DNA from: Flavobacterium tistrianum
GTDB taxonomy: Bacteria > Bacteroidota > Bacteroidia > Flavobacteriales > Flavobacteriaceae
Direction of reading: 5' to 3'
Assembly (NCBI RefSeq): GCF_003254545.1
Contig: NZ_QJRH01000057.1
Location: 1 to 64,000 of the forward strand
DNA: 64,000 nucleotides
The translations under genes were made by a program, and so were the position numbers. Shown piece after piece: positions 1 through 6,902 of this stretch (its first letter is position 1; each line of letters begins with the position of its first letter). Under the pieces are notes generated by a model. That model was not told the DNA's origin. It did no database searches and worked only from the letters and a program-made list of their open reading frames with translations.

Positions 1-249
1 AAATTTAAAATCCGACTATTATAATATTCAAAGATTATACACTAGAGTGAAACTATATAAATTTAATTATTCTTTAACTAACTGTTTTTGAGAAGAATGC
101 TAGATTTAAATAGAAGGCTTGTAGTAAGAAAATGCATATTACAGTATAAAAATGATGTTTTCTAAATTTTCAAAAATAATTTTAAAAAAAATTTAAACAA
201 CAATTACCTATAACCACACAAAAGTACTGATTATAAATCAGTTACAAAC
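1..249. other. Left-edge intergenic DNA, no gene seen
   Basis: AT-rich sequence with stop codons in all frames at short spacing. I see no coding frame, RNA gene or repeat here. A neighbouring gene may lie beyond the left edge. Confidence 0.5.
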
Positions 250-277
250 AAAAAAAAGCAGTAAAAAATTACTGCTT
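250..277 (-). terminator. Rho-independent terminator of the DUF4442 gene
   Basis: A 9-bp perfect stem (256-264 with 269-277, AAGCAGTAA) closes an AAAA loop. On the minus strand it is followed by a run of T. It lies about 30 nt past the stop of the gene at 306-758. Confidence 0.8.
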
Positions 278-305
278 ATATTATTTACTTATCAATATTA
301 TTTTT

Positions 306-758
306 TTATTTCACTCGAATACTCCATTCAAAATCCATTTCAGAAACTTGAACTCCTTCTTCATTTGTTCCGATAGATTTCATCCAGAACGTCTGCCCTT
401 CTCCAGTTTCTATTGTTTTTTTAATAGCATCGGCAATTAAATGTCCGTCTTTGCAGACAAATGTAATTCGGCCAGTTGCCTTTTTTGTGAAGTTTCCTTT
501 GTTGTTGGCTACTAACATCGAAATCTTTTTACCGCTTTGCTGAATCTGTGAAATCACCAAAGCTCCTGTTGTTAACTCAGCAGCCATTGCCTGAACAGCA
601 AAATACATCGAGTTAAAAGGATTCTGATTGATCCATCTGTGTTTTACTGTAACTGTACAACTGCTATCGTTTATATCTTTTACACGCACCCCACAAAAGT
701 ATGCAGAAGGTAATTTGAATAAGACGAATTTATTAAGTTTTGATACCGAAAGTGCCAT
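306..758 (-). CDS. DUF4442 domain hotdog-fold protein
   Basis: A 150-residue protein that fits the DUF4442 family over its whole length. The family has a hotdog fold related to acyl-CoA thioesterases. Family-like features are the N-terminal block ending in the KHRWINQNPFNSMYFAVQA segment, where the NPFNSMY stretch lies in the hotdog helix, and the following A/G-rich strand. Substrate and reaction are not established for the family, so thioesterase activity is inference. There is no signal peptide or membrane segment, which suggests a cytoplasmic protein. It is a single-gene unit: a near-consensus -7 box (TATTTTTA, 776-783, minus strand) lies 17 nt upstream and a hairpin terminator follows the stop. 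Confidence 0.8.
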   Translation of the reverse strand: MALSVSKLNKFVLFKLPSAYFCGVRVKDINDSSCTVTVKHRWINQNPFNSMYFAVQAMAAELTTGALVISQIQQSGKKISMLVANNKGNFTKKATGRITFVCKDGHLIADAIKKTIETGEGQTFWMKSIGTNEEGVQVSEMDFEWSIRVK

Positions 759-952
759 AGGAATATTTTTTTATGTAAAAATACAAAAAAACTATGCACG
801 CACAATAAATTATCCAATTATCAGAAAGACCTCAATAAAATCAGTACTTCCCAATGATTTTCAACAATTTAAACCTATATTCTTGCTTTTCAAATTGTTA
901 AATTTTTGTTAATAATTAGTACTATGCAAAACAAGATACTGTCTTTTAGACA

Positions 953-960
953 TATATTTG
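953..960 (+). promoter_or_regulatory. -7 box TATATTTG upstream of the DUF4870/PspC operon
   Basis: An exact match to the Bacteroidota TAnnTTTG element. Taking the final G as -4, transcription would start near 964, giving a 25-nt leader before the ATG at 989. No clear TTG -33 element is visible. Confidence 0.6.
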
Positions 961-988
961 CATAAGAAATTACTATATACTTTTAATC

Positions 989-1468
989 ATGGAAACAACA
1001 ACACCACTCATCATGGAAAAAACATCAGAAAAGAATACAGCAGCATTTACTCATCTGAGTACTTTAAGCCAATATATAATTCCATTTGGGAACTACATTT
1101 TTCCGTTAATTATTTGGACAAATTATAAAGACAAGTCTGAATTTGCAGATCATCACGGAAAACAGGCTTTGAACTTTCAATTAAGCATTTTGCTTTATTC
1201 TTTGATCTTAGCGCTTATTGCGATCCCGATTTTCGTTACTGTTTTCTTGCAGAATCTTCCATTAGAAGCCGTTTTTAATGACGACGATTTTGTAATCAGA
1301 AACATTAACTTCCAGGCAAACATTGGAATGTTAAGTGTAGGCATAACAGCTGTTATACTTTTCGGATTATTAAAATTTGTTGAATTCTTTTTAGTAATCT
1401 ATGCTTCTATAAAAGCTTCAAACGGAGAATTATATAAATATCCAATTACGATTCCTTTTATAAAGTAA
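989..1468 (+). CDS. DUF4870 family membrane protein
   Basis: A 159-residue integral membrane protein. The motif HLSTLSQYIIPFGNYIFPLI, followed by the charged HHGKQALNFQLS block and two further hydrophobic segments, is the typical DUF4870 arrangement of about three membrane helices. No biochemical function is known for the family. It often sits with stress or PspC-type envelope genes, and here it precedes a PadR-PspC operon by 111 nt of AATCA-rich spacer, so co-regulation is plausible. The start at 989 is preferred because it is the first ATG after the promoter box; a second in-frame ATG lies at 1013. Confidence 0.8.
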   Translation: METTTPLIMEKTSEKNTAAFTHLSTLSQYIIPFGNYIFPLIIWTNYKDKSEFADHHGKQALNFQLSILLYSLILALIAIPIFVTVFLQNLPLEAVFNDDDFVIRNINFQANIGMLSVGITAVILFGLLKFVEFFLVIYASIKASNGELYKYPITIPFIK

Positions 1469-1579
1469 TACTAAAAAATTAAAAGTTATAGTCGAAACAT
1501 CAATCAAATCAAATAAGTTTCGAAATCAATCATCAATCAAAAAACGAATTGTTCAATCAAAAAAAAACAAAATGAAATT

Positions 1580-1912
1580 ATGAACATTGAAAACACAAAA
1601 GCACAGATGCGCAAAGGTGTTCTTGAGTTTTGCATCTTATCAGTTCTAAAAGAAAAAGACGCATATACATCTGAAATATTAGACACTTTAAAAAACGCAA
1701 AATTACTAGTTGTAGAAGGAACCGTTTACCCGTTGTTAACTAGATTAAAAAACGATGGTTTACTTAATTATCGCTGGGAAGAATCGACCTCTGGGCCACC
1801 ACGAAAATATTATGGATTAACCGAAATAGGACAAACATTTTTAAACGAACTTAGCGGCACTTGGACAGAATTATCCGATGCCGTAAATCTAATCACCAAT
1901 CAAAATCAATAA
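1580..1912 (+). CDS. PadR family winged-helix regulator
   Basis: A 110-residue transcriptional regulator. The N-terminal winged helix covers roughly residues 10-85: MRKGVLEFCILSVL, then a helix ending in LVVEGTVYPLLTRLKNDGL (recognition helix) and a wing with SGPPRKYYGLT. These are diagnostic of PadR repressors, which dimerise through a C-terminal helix (here residues 90-110, short). It sits 3 nt before the PspC-fusion gene, an arrangement common in Bacteroidota, so it probably represses this operon in response to an unknown envelope or small-molecule signal. The effector is unknown. Confidence 0.88.
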   Translation: MNIENTKAQMRKGVLEFCILSVLKEKDAYTSEILDTLKNAKLLVVEGTVYPLLTRLKNDGLLNYRWEESTSGPPRKYYGLTEIGQTFLNELSGTWTELSDAVNLITNQNQ

Positions 1913-1915
1913 GTC

Positions 1916-3667
1916 ATGAACAAAACAGTAAATATTAACTTAGGCGGGATGTTTTTTCACATCGATGAAGATGCATACTTAAAATTGACACGCTATTTTG
2001 ACGCTATAAAACGATCACTTAACAACTCATCTGGTCAGGATGAAATCATTAAAGACATCGAAATGCGTGTTTCTGAATTGTTGACAGAAAAACAAAAAAG
2101 CGAGAAACATGTTGTTGGACTGAAAGACGTTGACGAGGTGATTGCAGTAATGGGTCAGCCAGAAGATTATAGAATTGAAGATGAAGAAAATCCAAATCAG
2201 TCTTTTAATAACTACAATGCCAGAAAACACAAAAAGTTATACCGTGATAAAGAAAATGGTATGATCGGAGGTGTGGCTACAGGTTTAGGACATTATTTTG
2301 GAATTGACGCTGTTTGGATTAAAATCGTATTCTTAATCTTTGTTTTCGCAGGTTTTGGAACAGGTATTTTAGCTTATTTTGTTCTTTGGATTGTAACTCC
2401 TGAAGCGGTAACAACTTCTGAAAAATTGGAAATGACAGGAGAACCAGTAACCATTTCGAACATCGAAAAAAAAGTTCGTGAAGAAATTGATTCACTTTCT
2501 GAAAAATTCAAAAATGCAGATTATGACAAAATGGGAAACCAGGTAAAGTCGGGAGCTGGGAGAATAAGTAGTTCATTTGGAGACTTTATCATGACGGTTT
2601 TTAAAATCTTTGCTAAGTTTTTAGGAGTGATTCTAATTATATCAGGGATTTCGACTTTAATTATGTTATTGATTGGCGTTTTTACCTTAGGAACAAATAT
2701 TTTCATCGATTTCCCTTGGCAAAATTTTATTGAAGCTGGAAACTTTACAGAATACCCTCTTTGGTCATTCGGATTGTTAATGTTCTTTGCAGTTGGAATT
2801 CCGTTTTTCTTCTTAACTCTTTTAGGATTTAAATTGTTATCTCCAAACTTAAAATCAATCGGAAACATTACAAAATATACACTTTTAGCGCTTTGGATTA
2901 TTTCTATCGCAATTCTTACTAGTATCGGAATCAAACAGGCAACTGAAATTTCATACGATAATAAAGTAGTAGAGAAAAAAGTTCTGGCAATTAAACCAAC
3001 TGATACTTTATATATCAAGTTCAAGTACAATGATTATTATACAAAAAGTTTGAACCACTATAGAGAGTTTGAATTTGTACAAGATTCTGCAAACAACGAA
3101 TTGATTTATTCTAATGATGTGCGTTTACACGTATTACACACAGATGAATCGGCTCCGTTTATGCAGATCGAAAAAAGCGCAAGAGGAAACTCATTTACAA
3201 ATGCTAAAAAAAGAGCAGAAAAAATTAATTACAAGTTTCAAGTTAGCGGAAATCATTTAATTTTGGATAATTATTTTCTGACAGATGTAAAAAATAAATT
3301 CAGAGGACAAGAAGTTGACATTTACCTTTATTTACCAGAAGGACAATTAGTAAAACCAGATTCTTCTGTGAGAGATTACTATAACTCAGATGACAATTTC
3401 TTCGAATTAAATTACAATGGAAATTACAACTATAAAGTTATCGGGTCTAAAGTAAAATGTTTAAACTGCCCTGCTGACAAGGACAACAATAACGAAAATG
3501 ATTATGAGAACGACTACGAAAATGACTATGAAAATAATGCTGGTAGCGCAAATGATACAATAAAAGAAGTTTCGGTTAAAATTAATGGAAAAGAAGTTTT
3601 AAACGGAAAGAAAACTAAAGGAAGACTAACAGAAGATAAAAACGGAGTGATAATCAAAATTAACTAA
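1916..3667 (+). CDS. PspC domain fusion protein, membrane stress sensor
   Basis: A 583-residue multidomain membrane protein. Residues 1-95 form a soluble N-terminal domain (starts MNKTVNINLGGMFFHIDEDA), common in flavobacterial PspC proteins. Residues about 104-165 are the PspC domain (KKLYRDKENGMIGGVATGLG, then a hydrophobic helix). Four or so further membrane segments span about 225-345. The C-terminal part, after about 350, is a soluble beta-rich domain resembling the GIN/DUF2807 proteins encoded next door, and it carries a short NDYE tandem repeat. PspC proteins respond to inner-membrane damage in enterobacteria; the same role here is inference. It lies 3 nt after padR and 4 nt before a GIN-domain gene, so it is almost certainly in one operon with them. 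Confidence 0.85.
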   Translation: MNKTVNINLGGMFFHIDEDAYLKLTRYFDAIKRSLNNSSGQDEIIKDIEMRVSELLTEKQKSEKHVVGLKDVDEVIAVMGQPEDYRIEDEENPNQSFNNYNARKHKKLYRDKENGMIGGVATGLGHYFGIDAVWIKIVFLIFVFAGFGTGILAYFVLWIVTPEAVTTSEKLEMTGEPVTISNIEKKVREEIDSLSEKFKNADYDKMGNQVKSGAGRISSSFGDFIMTVFKIFAKFLGVILIISGISTLIMLLIGVFTLGTNIFIDFPWQNFIEAGNFTEYPLWSFGLLMFFAVGIPFFFLTLLGFKLLSPNLKSIGNITKYTLLALWIISIAILTSIGIKQATEISYDNKVVEKKVLAIKPTDTLYIKFKYNDYYTKSLNHYREFEFVQDSANNELIYSNDVRLHVLHTDESAPFMQIEKSARGNSFTNAKKRAEKINYKFQVSGNHLILDNYFLTDVKNKFRGQEVDIYLYLPEGQLVKPDSSVRDYYNSDDNFFELNYNGNYNYKVIGSKVKCLNCPADKDNNNENDYENDYENDYENNAGSANDTIKEVSVKINGKEVLNGKKTKGRLTEDKNGVIIKIN

Positions 3668-3671
3668 AACC

Positions 3672-4406
3672 ATGATAAAAATAATCATCCATATTACGAA
3701 ATTTATAATTGCAACTGTTACAGCTTTATTGTTTGCTTCATGTAATTTTAACATGAATGCGATTGAAGGAAGCGGAAATGTTACAAAAGAAAAAAGAACT
3801 GTTCAAGGAGAGTTTAAAAACATCTCTGTGAGTAATGCCATCGATTTGGTTATTGTACAGTCTGATGCTACAGAAATTACAGTTGAAGCTGATGACAATC
3901 TTCAAAAAGAAATTGTTACTAAAGTTGAAAATGGAACGCTTGTTATTGAATGCAAATACAGCTCTTTCCGCAACATTACATCAAAAAAAGTAACTGTAAA
4001 AATGCCTGTTGTTCATAAAATCGAAGCCTCTAGTGCTTCAAGCGTTGAAACTGAAGGACTTGTTCAGGGTGAAGATATTACTTTAGAAGCTTCGAGCGCA
4101 GCATCGATGGATGTTAAAATCGAATCGGACAGAATCGCTATAGACGCAGGAAGCGGAAGTTCTGTAGATATTGAGGGTAAAGCATTAAATCTTACTACTT
4201 CAGTTTCTAGTGGCGGAAGTATTGATGCCGAAAAATTAATGGCTAATGACATTCATGCAGATGCTTCTAGCGGAGGAACAGTTTCTGTTCGTCCAATCTT
4301 AAGTCTAAAAGCCGATGCTTCTAGCGGTGGAAATATAAACTACAGCGGAAATCCAAAAACGGTTGAAAAATCTTCAAGCTCTGGAGGAAATGTAAGTAAA
4401 AGCTAA
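3672..4406 (+). CDS. Head GIN domain lipoprotein (DUF2807)
   Basis: A 244-residue exported lipoprotein. The hydrophobic leader ends in a lipobox (LLFASC, Cys24). The remainder is a beta-solenoid-like DUF2807 domain: regular strands separated by ASSAAS, GSGSS, SSGGS and SSGGT turns, ending in a Ser/Gly-rich tail. The molecular function of GIN domains is unknown; they are abundant in Bacteroidota and frequently encoded beside PspC genes. It is 4 nt downstream of the PspC gene and followed by a hairpin terminator, so it is the last gene of the padR-pspC operon. Confidence 0.83.
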   Translation: MIKIIIHITKFIIATVTALLFASCNFNMNAIEGSGNVTKEKRTVQGEFKNISVSNAIDLVIVQSDATEITVEADDNLQKEIVTKVENGTLVIECKYSSFRNITSKKVTVKMPVVHKIEASSASSVETEGLVQGEDITLEASSAASMDVKIESDRIAIDAGSGSSVDIEGKALNLTTSVSSGGSIDAEKLMANDIHADASSGGTVSVRPILSLKADASSGGNINYSGNPKTVEKSSSSGGNVSKS

Positions 4407-4430
4407 AAAAGCAACTGTTAAATATAAACG

Positions 4431-4461
4431 AAATCATTCATCAAAAGTGGATGATTTTTTT
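4431..4461 (+). terminator. Terminator after the first GIN-domain gene
   Basis: A 9-bp stem (4431-4439 with 4449-4457, one G-T pair) followed by a run of T at 4455-4461. It ends the padR-pspC-GIN operon just before the promoter of the next gene. Confidence 0.65.
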
Positions 4462-4468
4462 ATATTTG
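4461..4468 (+). promoter_or_regulatory. -7 box TATATTTG before the second GIN gene
   Basis: An exact TAnnTTTG match directly after the terminator T-run. The predicted start near 4472 gives an 18-nt leader to the ATG at 4490 and rules out a start at 4451. Confidence 0.6.
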
Positions 4469-4489
4469 TCAAAATCAAATCTAGAATTA

Positions 4490-5350
4490 ATGAAAAAAAG
4501 TACCGCCCTACTCCTATTATTATTTGTTACAACTCTGACTTTTGCTCAAAAAAGAGAAAAAATTAAAGGTTCTAAAATTGTAACGACCTCAATAAAAGAA
4601 GTTGGAAGTTTTGATGCCCTTGAAGTCGATGATAATATAGAAGTTTATCTAGAACAAGGAGAAAAAAACGAAATTAAAATTGAAGCCGATGATAATCTGC
4701 ACGATATTATCGGAATGGATTTAAGAGAAAAAACCCTTCGCTTATATACCAATAAAGAATCTTCAATTTTCAAAAAACTATCTGTTAAGGTTACTTACAC
4801 CAAATCATTGAATAAAGTAATCACTAAAAATGAAGCTATCGTTTATGCTATTCAGGAATTGCAACTAGATGATATTACCATGAATTGTGTAGATTTTTCT
4901 AAATTGTATTTGAATGTGAATGCAAAGAAATTCACTTTAATTGCAGATGATAAGTCTAGAACAGAATTAAATTTAAAAGCTGAAGACGGAAATTTGCAGT
5001 TGAGTAAATATGCTGGAGTTAAAACATTGGTTTCTGCAGTAAAATTCAAATGTGACTTGTATCAAAAAGCCACTGCGGCAATCGAAGGAATTGCAGAAAA
5101 AGCAACTATTAGATTAGATAATAATGCTGTTTTTACGGGAACTAAATTTACCTTGAAAGATGCAAATGTTACAGCCGAAGGTTCTGCTGTTGCTACTATT
5201 TTAGCAGAAAACACGATCGCGATCGCAGCTGGAGACAAGTCTGAGATTTCATTATTTGGTGATCCGAAAATAGAACTTACACGCTTTAGCGAAGAAGCAA
5301 AGCTGATAAAAAAACCAGGCGCGGCAAAACCAAAAGCAACGACTTTGTAA
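4490..5350 (+). CDS. GIN domain-containing exported protein (DUF2807)
   Basis: A 286-residue protein with an N-terminal signal peptide (MKKSTALLLLLFVTTLTFAQ) and a DUF2807 beta-rich domain starting at about residue 30 (GSFDALEVDDNIEVYLEQGE, then EIKIEADDNL). The same opening is found in the neighbouring GIN lipoprotein, so the two are probably ancient paralogues. The start at 4490 is chosen over the in-frame ATG at 4451 because it begins the signal peptide and because the -7 box lies between the two. It has its own promoter and a strong terminator. No molecular function is known. Confidence 0.82.
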   Translation: MKKSTALLLLLFVTTLTFAQKREKIKGSKIVTTSIKEVGSFDALEVDDNIEVYLEQGEKNEIKIEADDNLHDIIGMDLREKTLRLYTNKESSIFKKLSVKVTYTKSLNKVITKNEAIVYAIQELQLDDITMNCVDFSKLYLNVNAKKFTLIADDKSRTELNLKAEDGNLQLSKYAGVKTLVSAVKFKCDLYQKATAAIEGIAEKATIRLDNNAVFTGTKFTLKDANVTAEGSAVATILAENTIAIAAGDKSEISLFGDPKIELTRFSEEAKLIKKPGAAKPKATTL

Positions 5351-5386
5351 GCTTTTTAAAGTTTAAAAATCAATATAACGAAAAAG

Positions 5387-5422
5387 AAAAATCCCAGTCT
5401 AAAAATTTAGGCTGGGATTTTT
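5387..5422. terminator. Bidirectional terminator between GIN gene and trxB
   Basis: A 14-bp stem (5387-5400 with 5409-5422, one wobble) with an 8-nt loop. A-runs and T-runs flank both sides, so it can end both convergent transcripts. Confidence 0.85.
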
Positions 5423-5450
5423 TATTACAAAGATTTCAGCTTTCCAACAA

Positions 5451-5472
5451 CTTGAAACCTGAAACCTGAAAC
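5451..5472. repeat. GAAACCT-type intergenic repeat
   Basis: Short tandem units of ACTTGAAACCTGAAAC between the terminator and the trxB stop. The same wording recurs at 14540-14600, 39550-39580 and 48719-48829. Confidence 0.5.
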
Positions 5473-5480
5473 TTTTTAAC

Positions 5481-6428
5481 TTACTCTTTAGAAGCTAAAT
5501 ATCTTTCAGCATCCAATGCAGCCATGCATCCTGTACCTGCAGCAGTAATAGCTTGACGATATACGTGATCTGCAGCATCTCCCGCTACGAATACACCCTC
5601 TACATTTGTTTTAGATGTACCTGGAGTATTTACAATATATCCTGTTTCATCAAGAGTGATATAATCTTTAAAAATATCTGTGTTTGGTTTGTGTCCAATT
5701 GCTACGAAGAAACCAGTTGCAGGAATTTCGATTGTTTCGCCAGTTGTTTTGTTTAAAGCTTTAATGGCATGAACTACATTATTATCTCCTAAAACTTCAA
5801 CAGTATCATGATTCATTAAAATCTCAATATTTTCAGTTTTACGAACACGCTCCTCCATAATTTTAGAGGCTCTGAATTTATCACTTCTAACCAACATCGT
5901 TACTTTTTTACAAAGTTTAGACAAATAATGCGCTTCTTCGCAAGCAGAATCTCCTGCACCAACAATAACAACATCTTGGTTTCTGTAGAAGAATCCGTCG
6001 CAAACTGCACACGCTGAAACTCCACCACCCATATTTAAATAATGTTGTTCTGATGGCAATCCTAAATATTTAGCCGAAGCACCTGTAGAAATAATTACAG
6101 TTTCACAGTGCAATTCGATTGTATCGTTAATCCAAACTTTATGAATATCTCCAGAAAAATCAACTTTTGTAGCCCATCCATCACGAATATCTGCTCCAAA
6201 ACGTTTTGCTTGTTCCTGTAATTGAATCATCATTTCTGGTCCTGTAACTCCATCAACGTAACCTGGAAAGTTTTCAACCTCATTAGTTGTAGTCAATTGA
6301 CCTCCAGGCTGCATTCCTTGATATAGAACGGGATTCATGTTAGCTCTGGCTGCATAAATTGCCGCAGTATAACCTGCAGGGCCAGAACCTATAATAAGGC
6401 ATTTAATTTTTTCGATTGTATTTGACAT
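5481..6428 (-). CDS. trxB: Thioredoxin-disulfide reductase
   Basis: A 315-residue FAD flavoenzyme that passes electrons from NADPH to thioredoxin in the cytoplasm. Visible motifs are the FAD-binding GSGPAG (residues 14-19), the redox-active CAVC (Cys140/Cys143), the NADPH-binding GAGDSA (157-162) and the C-terminal FAD motif GVFVAGDAAD. Length matches the family (about 310-320). The start at 6428 is chosen over 6452 because the -7 box (6450-6457) overlaps the upstream ATG and the protein begins MSNTIEK just before the first beta strand. It is monocistronic. Confidence 0.97.
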   Translation of the reverse strand: MSNTIEKIKCLIIGSGPAGYTAAIYAARANMNPVLYQGMQPGGQLTTTNEVENFPGYVDGVTGPEMMIQLQEQAKRFGADIRDGWATKVDFSGDIHKVWINDTIELHCETVIISTGASAKYLGLPSEQHYLNMGGGVSACAVCDGFFYRNQDVVIVGAGDSACEEAHYLSKLCKKVTMLVRSDKFRASKIMEERVRKTENIEILMNHDTVEVLGDNNVVHAIKALNKTTGETIEIPATGFFVAIGHKPNTDIFKDYITLDETGYIVNTPGTSKTNVEGVFVAGDAADHVYRQAITAAGTGCMAALDAERYLASKE

Positions 6429-6449
6429 AGTAATAGTTTTTTTGAGTTG

Positions 6450-6457
6450 CAAATGTA
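6450..6457 (-). promoter_or_regulatory. -7 box TACATTTG of trxB
   Basis: An exact TAnnTTTG match on the minus strand. The predicted leader is 18 nt, and this position decides the trxB start at 6428. Confidence 0.65.
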
Positions 6458-6560
6458 AACTTTATTATAAAAAATATCGCCGAAAATAAATCTGAAATAG
6501 TTATGTGCAAATAAGTTTTATTTATTTTCATTTTTTCCTTTTACAAATCAAATTTATTTA

Positions 6561-6568
6561 TATCTTTG
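6561..6568 (+). promoter_or_regulatory. -7 box TATCTTTG of tRNA-Pro
   Basis: An exact TAnnTTTG match 34 nt upstream of the mature tRNA. The predicted transcript starts near 6572 and includes a short 5-prime leader. Confidence 0.6.
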
Positions 6569-6602
6569 CATCCGCTTTCGGGCAGTATTACAAATACATC
6601 TT

Positions 6603-6677
6603 CGGGGTGTAGCGTAGCCCGGTTATCGCGCCTGCTTTGGGAGCAGGAGGCCGCAGGTTCGAATCCTGCCACCCCGA
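6603..6677 (+). tRNA. tRNA-Pro(TGG)
   Basis: A 75-nt cloverleaf. The acceptor stem pairs CGGGGTG with CACCCCG and the discriminator base is A. The anticodon stem CCTGC/GCAGG encloses TTTGGGA, so the anticodon is TGG. The T-arm contains GGTTCGAATCC. CCA is not encoded. A GAAA-loop terminator follows at once. Confidence 0.95.
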
Positions 6678-6678
6678 C

Positions 6679-6706
6679 AAGCCGAACAGAAATGTTCGGC
6701 TTTTTT
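6679..6706 (+). terminator. Terminator of tRNA-Pro
   Basis: A 10-bp perfect stem (6679-6688 with 6693-6702) closed by a GAAA tetraloop and followed by TTTT. Confidence 0.85.
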
Positions 6707-6725
6707 ATTTTTCATACATTGTGTT

Positions 6726-6745
6726 CCAATGGTTGAAACCATTGG
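6726..6745. repeat. Short palindrome CCAATGGTT-GA-AACCATTGG
   Basis: A 9-bp perfect inverted repeat with a 2-nt centre, between tRNA-Pro and the GH55-like gene. It has no T-run, so it is not an ordinary terminator. It looks like a dispersed palindromic unit. Confidence 0.5.
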
Positions 6746-6780
6746 CTATATCCTCAAAGAAAGCCGAAACGAAATAAATA

Positions 6781-6887
6781 GCCACGAATTCACGAATTTT
6801 CTTTTAAATACTTTATCTAATTATTATTCGAATTAATTCGAATAAATAATCGCGAAGATTTGAAAAAACAATTCGTGAATTCGTGGC
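6781..6887. repeat. 107-bp element with 18-bp perfect terminal inverted repeats
   Basis: The ends (6781-6798 and 6870-6887) are exact reverse complements starting GCCACGAATT. The centre holds a second palindrome, ATTCGAATT/AATTCGAAT. It belongs with the GCCAC...GTGGC family described at 22.6, 23.8, 24.6 and 41.5 kb. Confidence 0.7.
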
Positions 6888-6902
6888 AAAAAAAACTTCT
6901 TA

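Noticed and set aside
628..912. Open frame of 94 codons on the plus strand
   Set aside because: It runs antisense to the DUF4442 gene, which has clear homology. The peptide has no family resemblance.
2521..3030. Open frame of 169 codons antisense to the PspC fusion gene
   Set aside because: It mirrors hydrophobic codons of the sense gene and lacks its own promoter or homology.
6726..6887. Palindromes downstream of tRNA-Pro as an integrated element or attachment site
   Set aside because: There is no integrase and no duplicated tRNA 3-prime end; the sequences fit dispersed intergenic repeats better.
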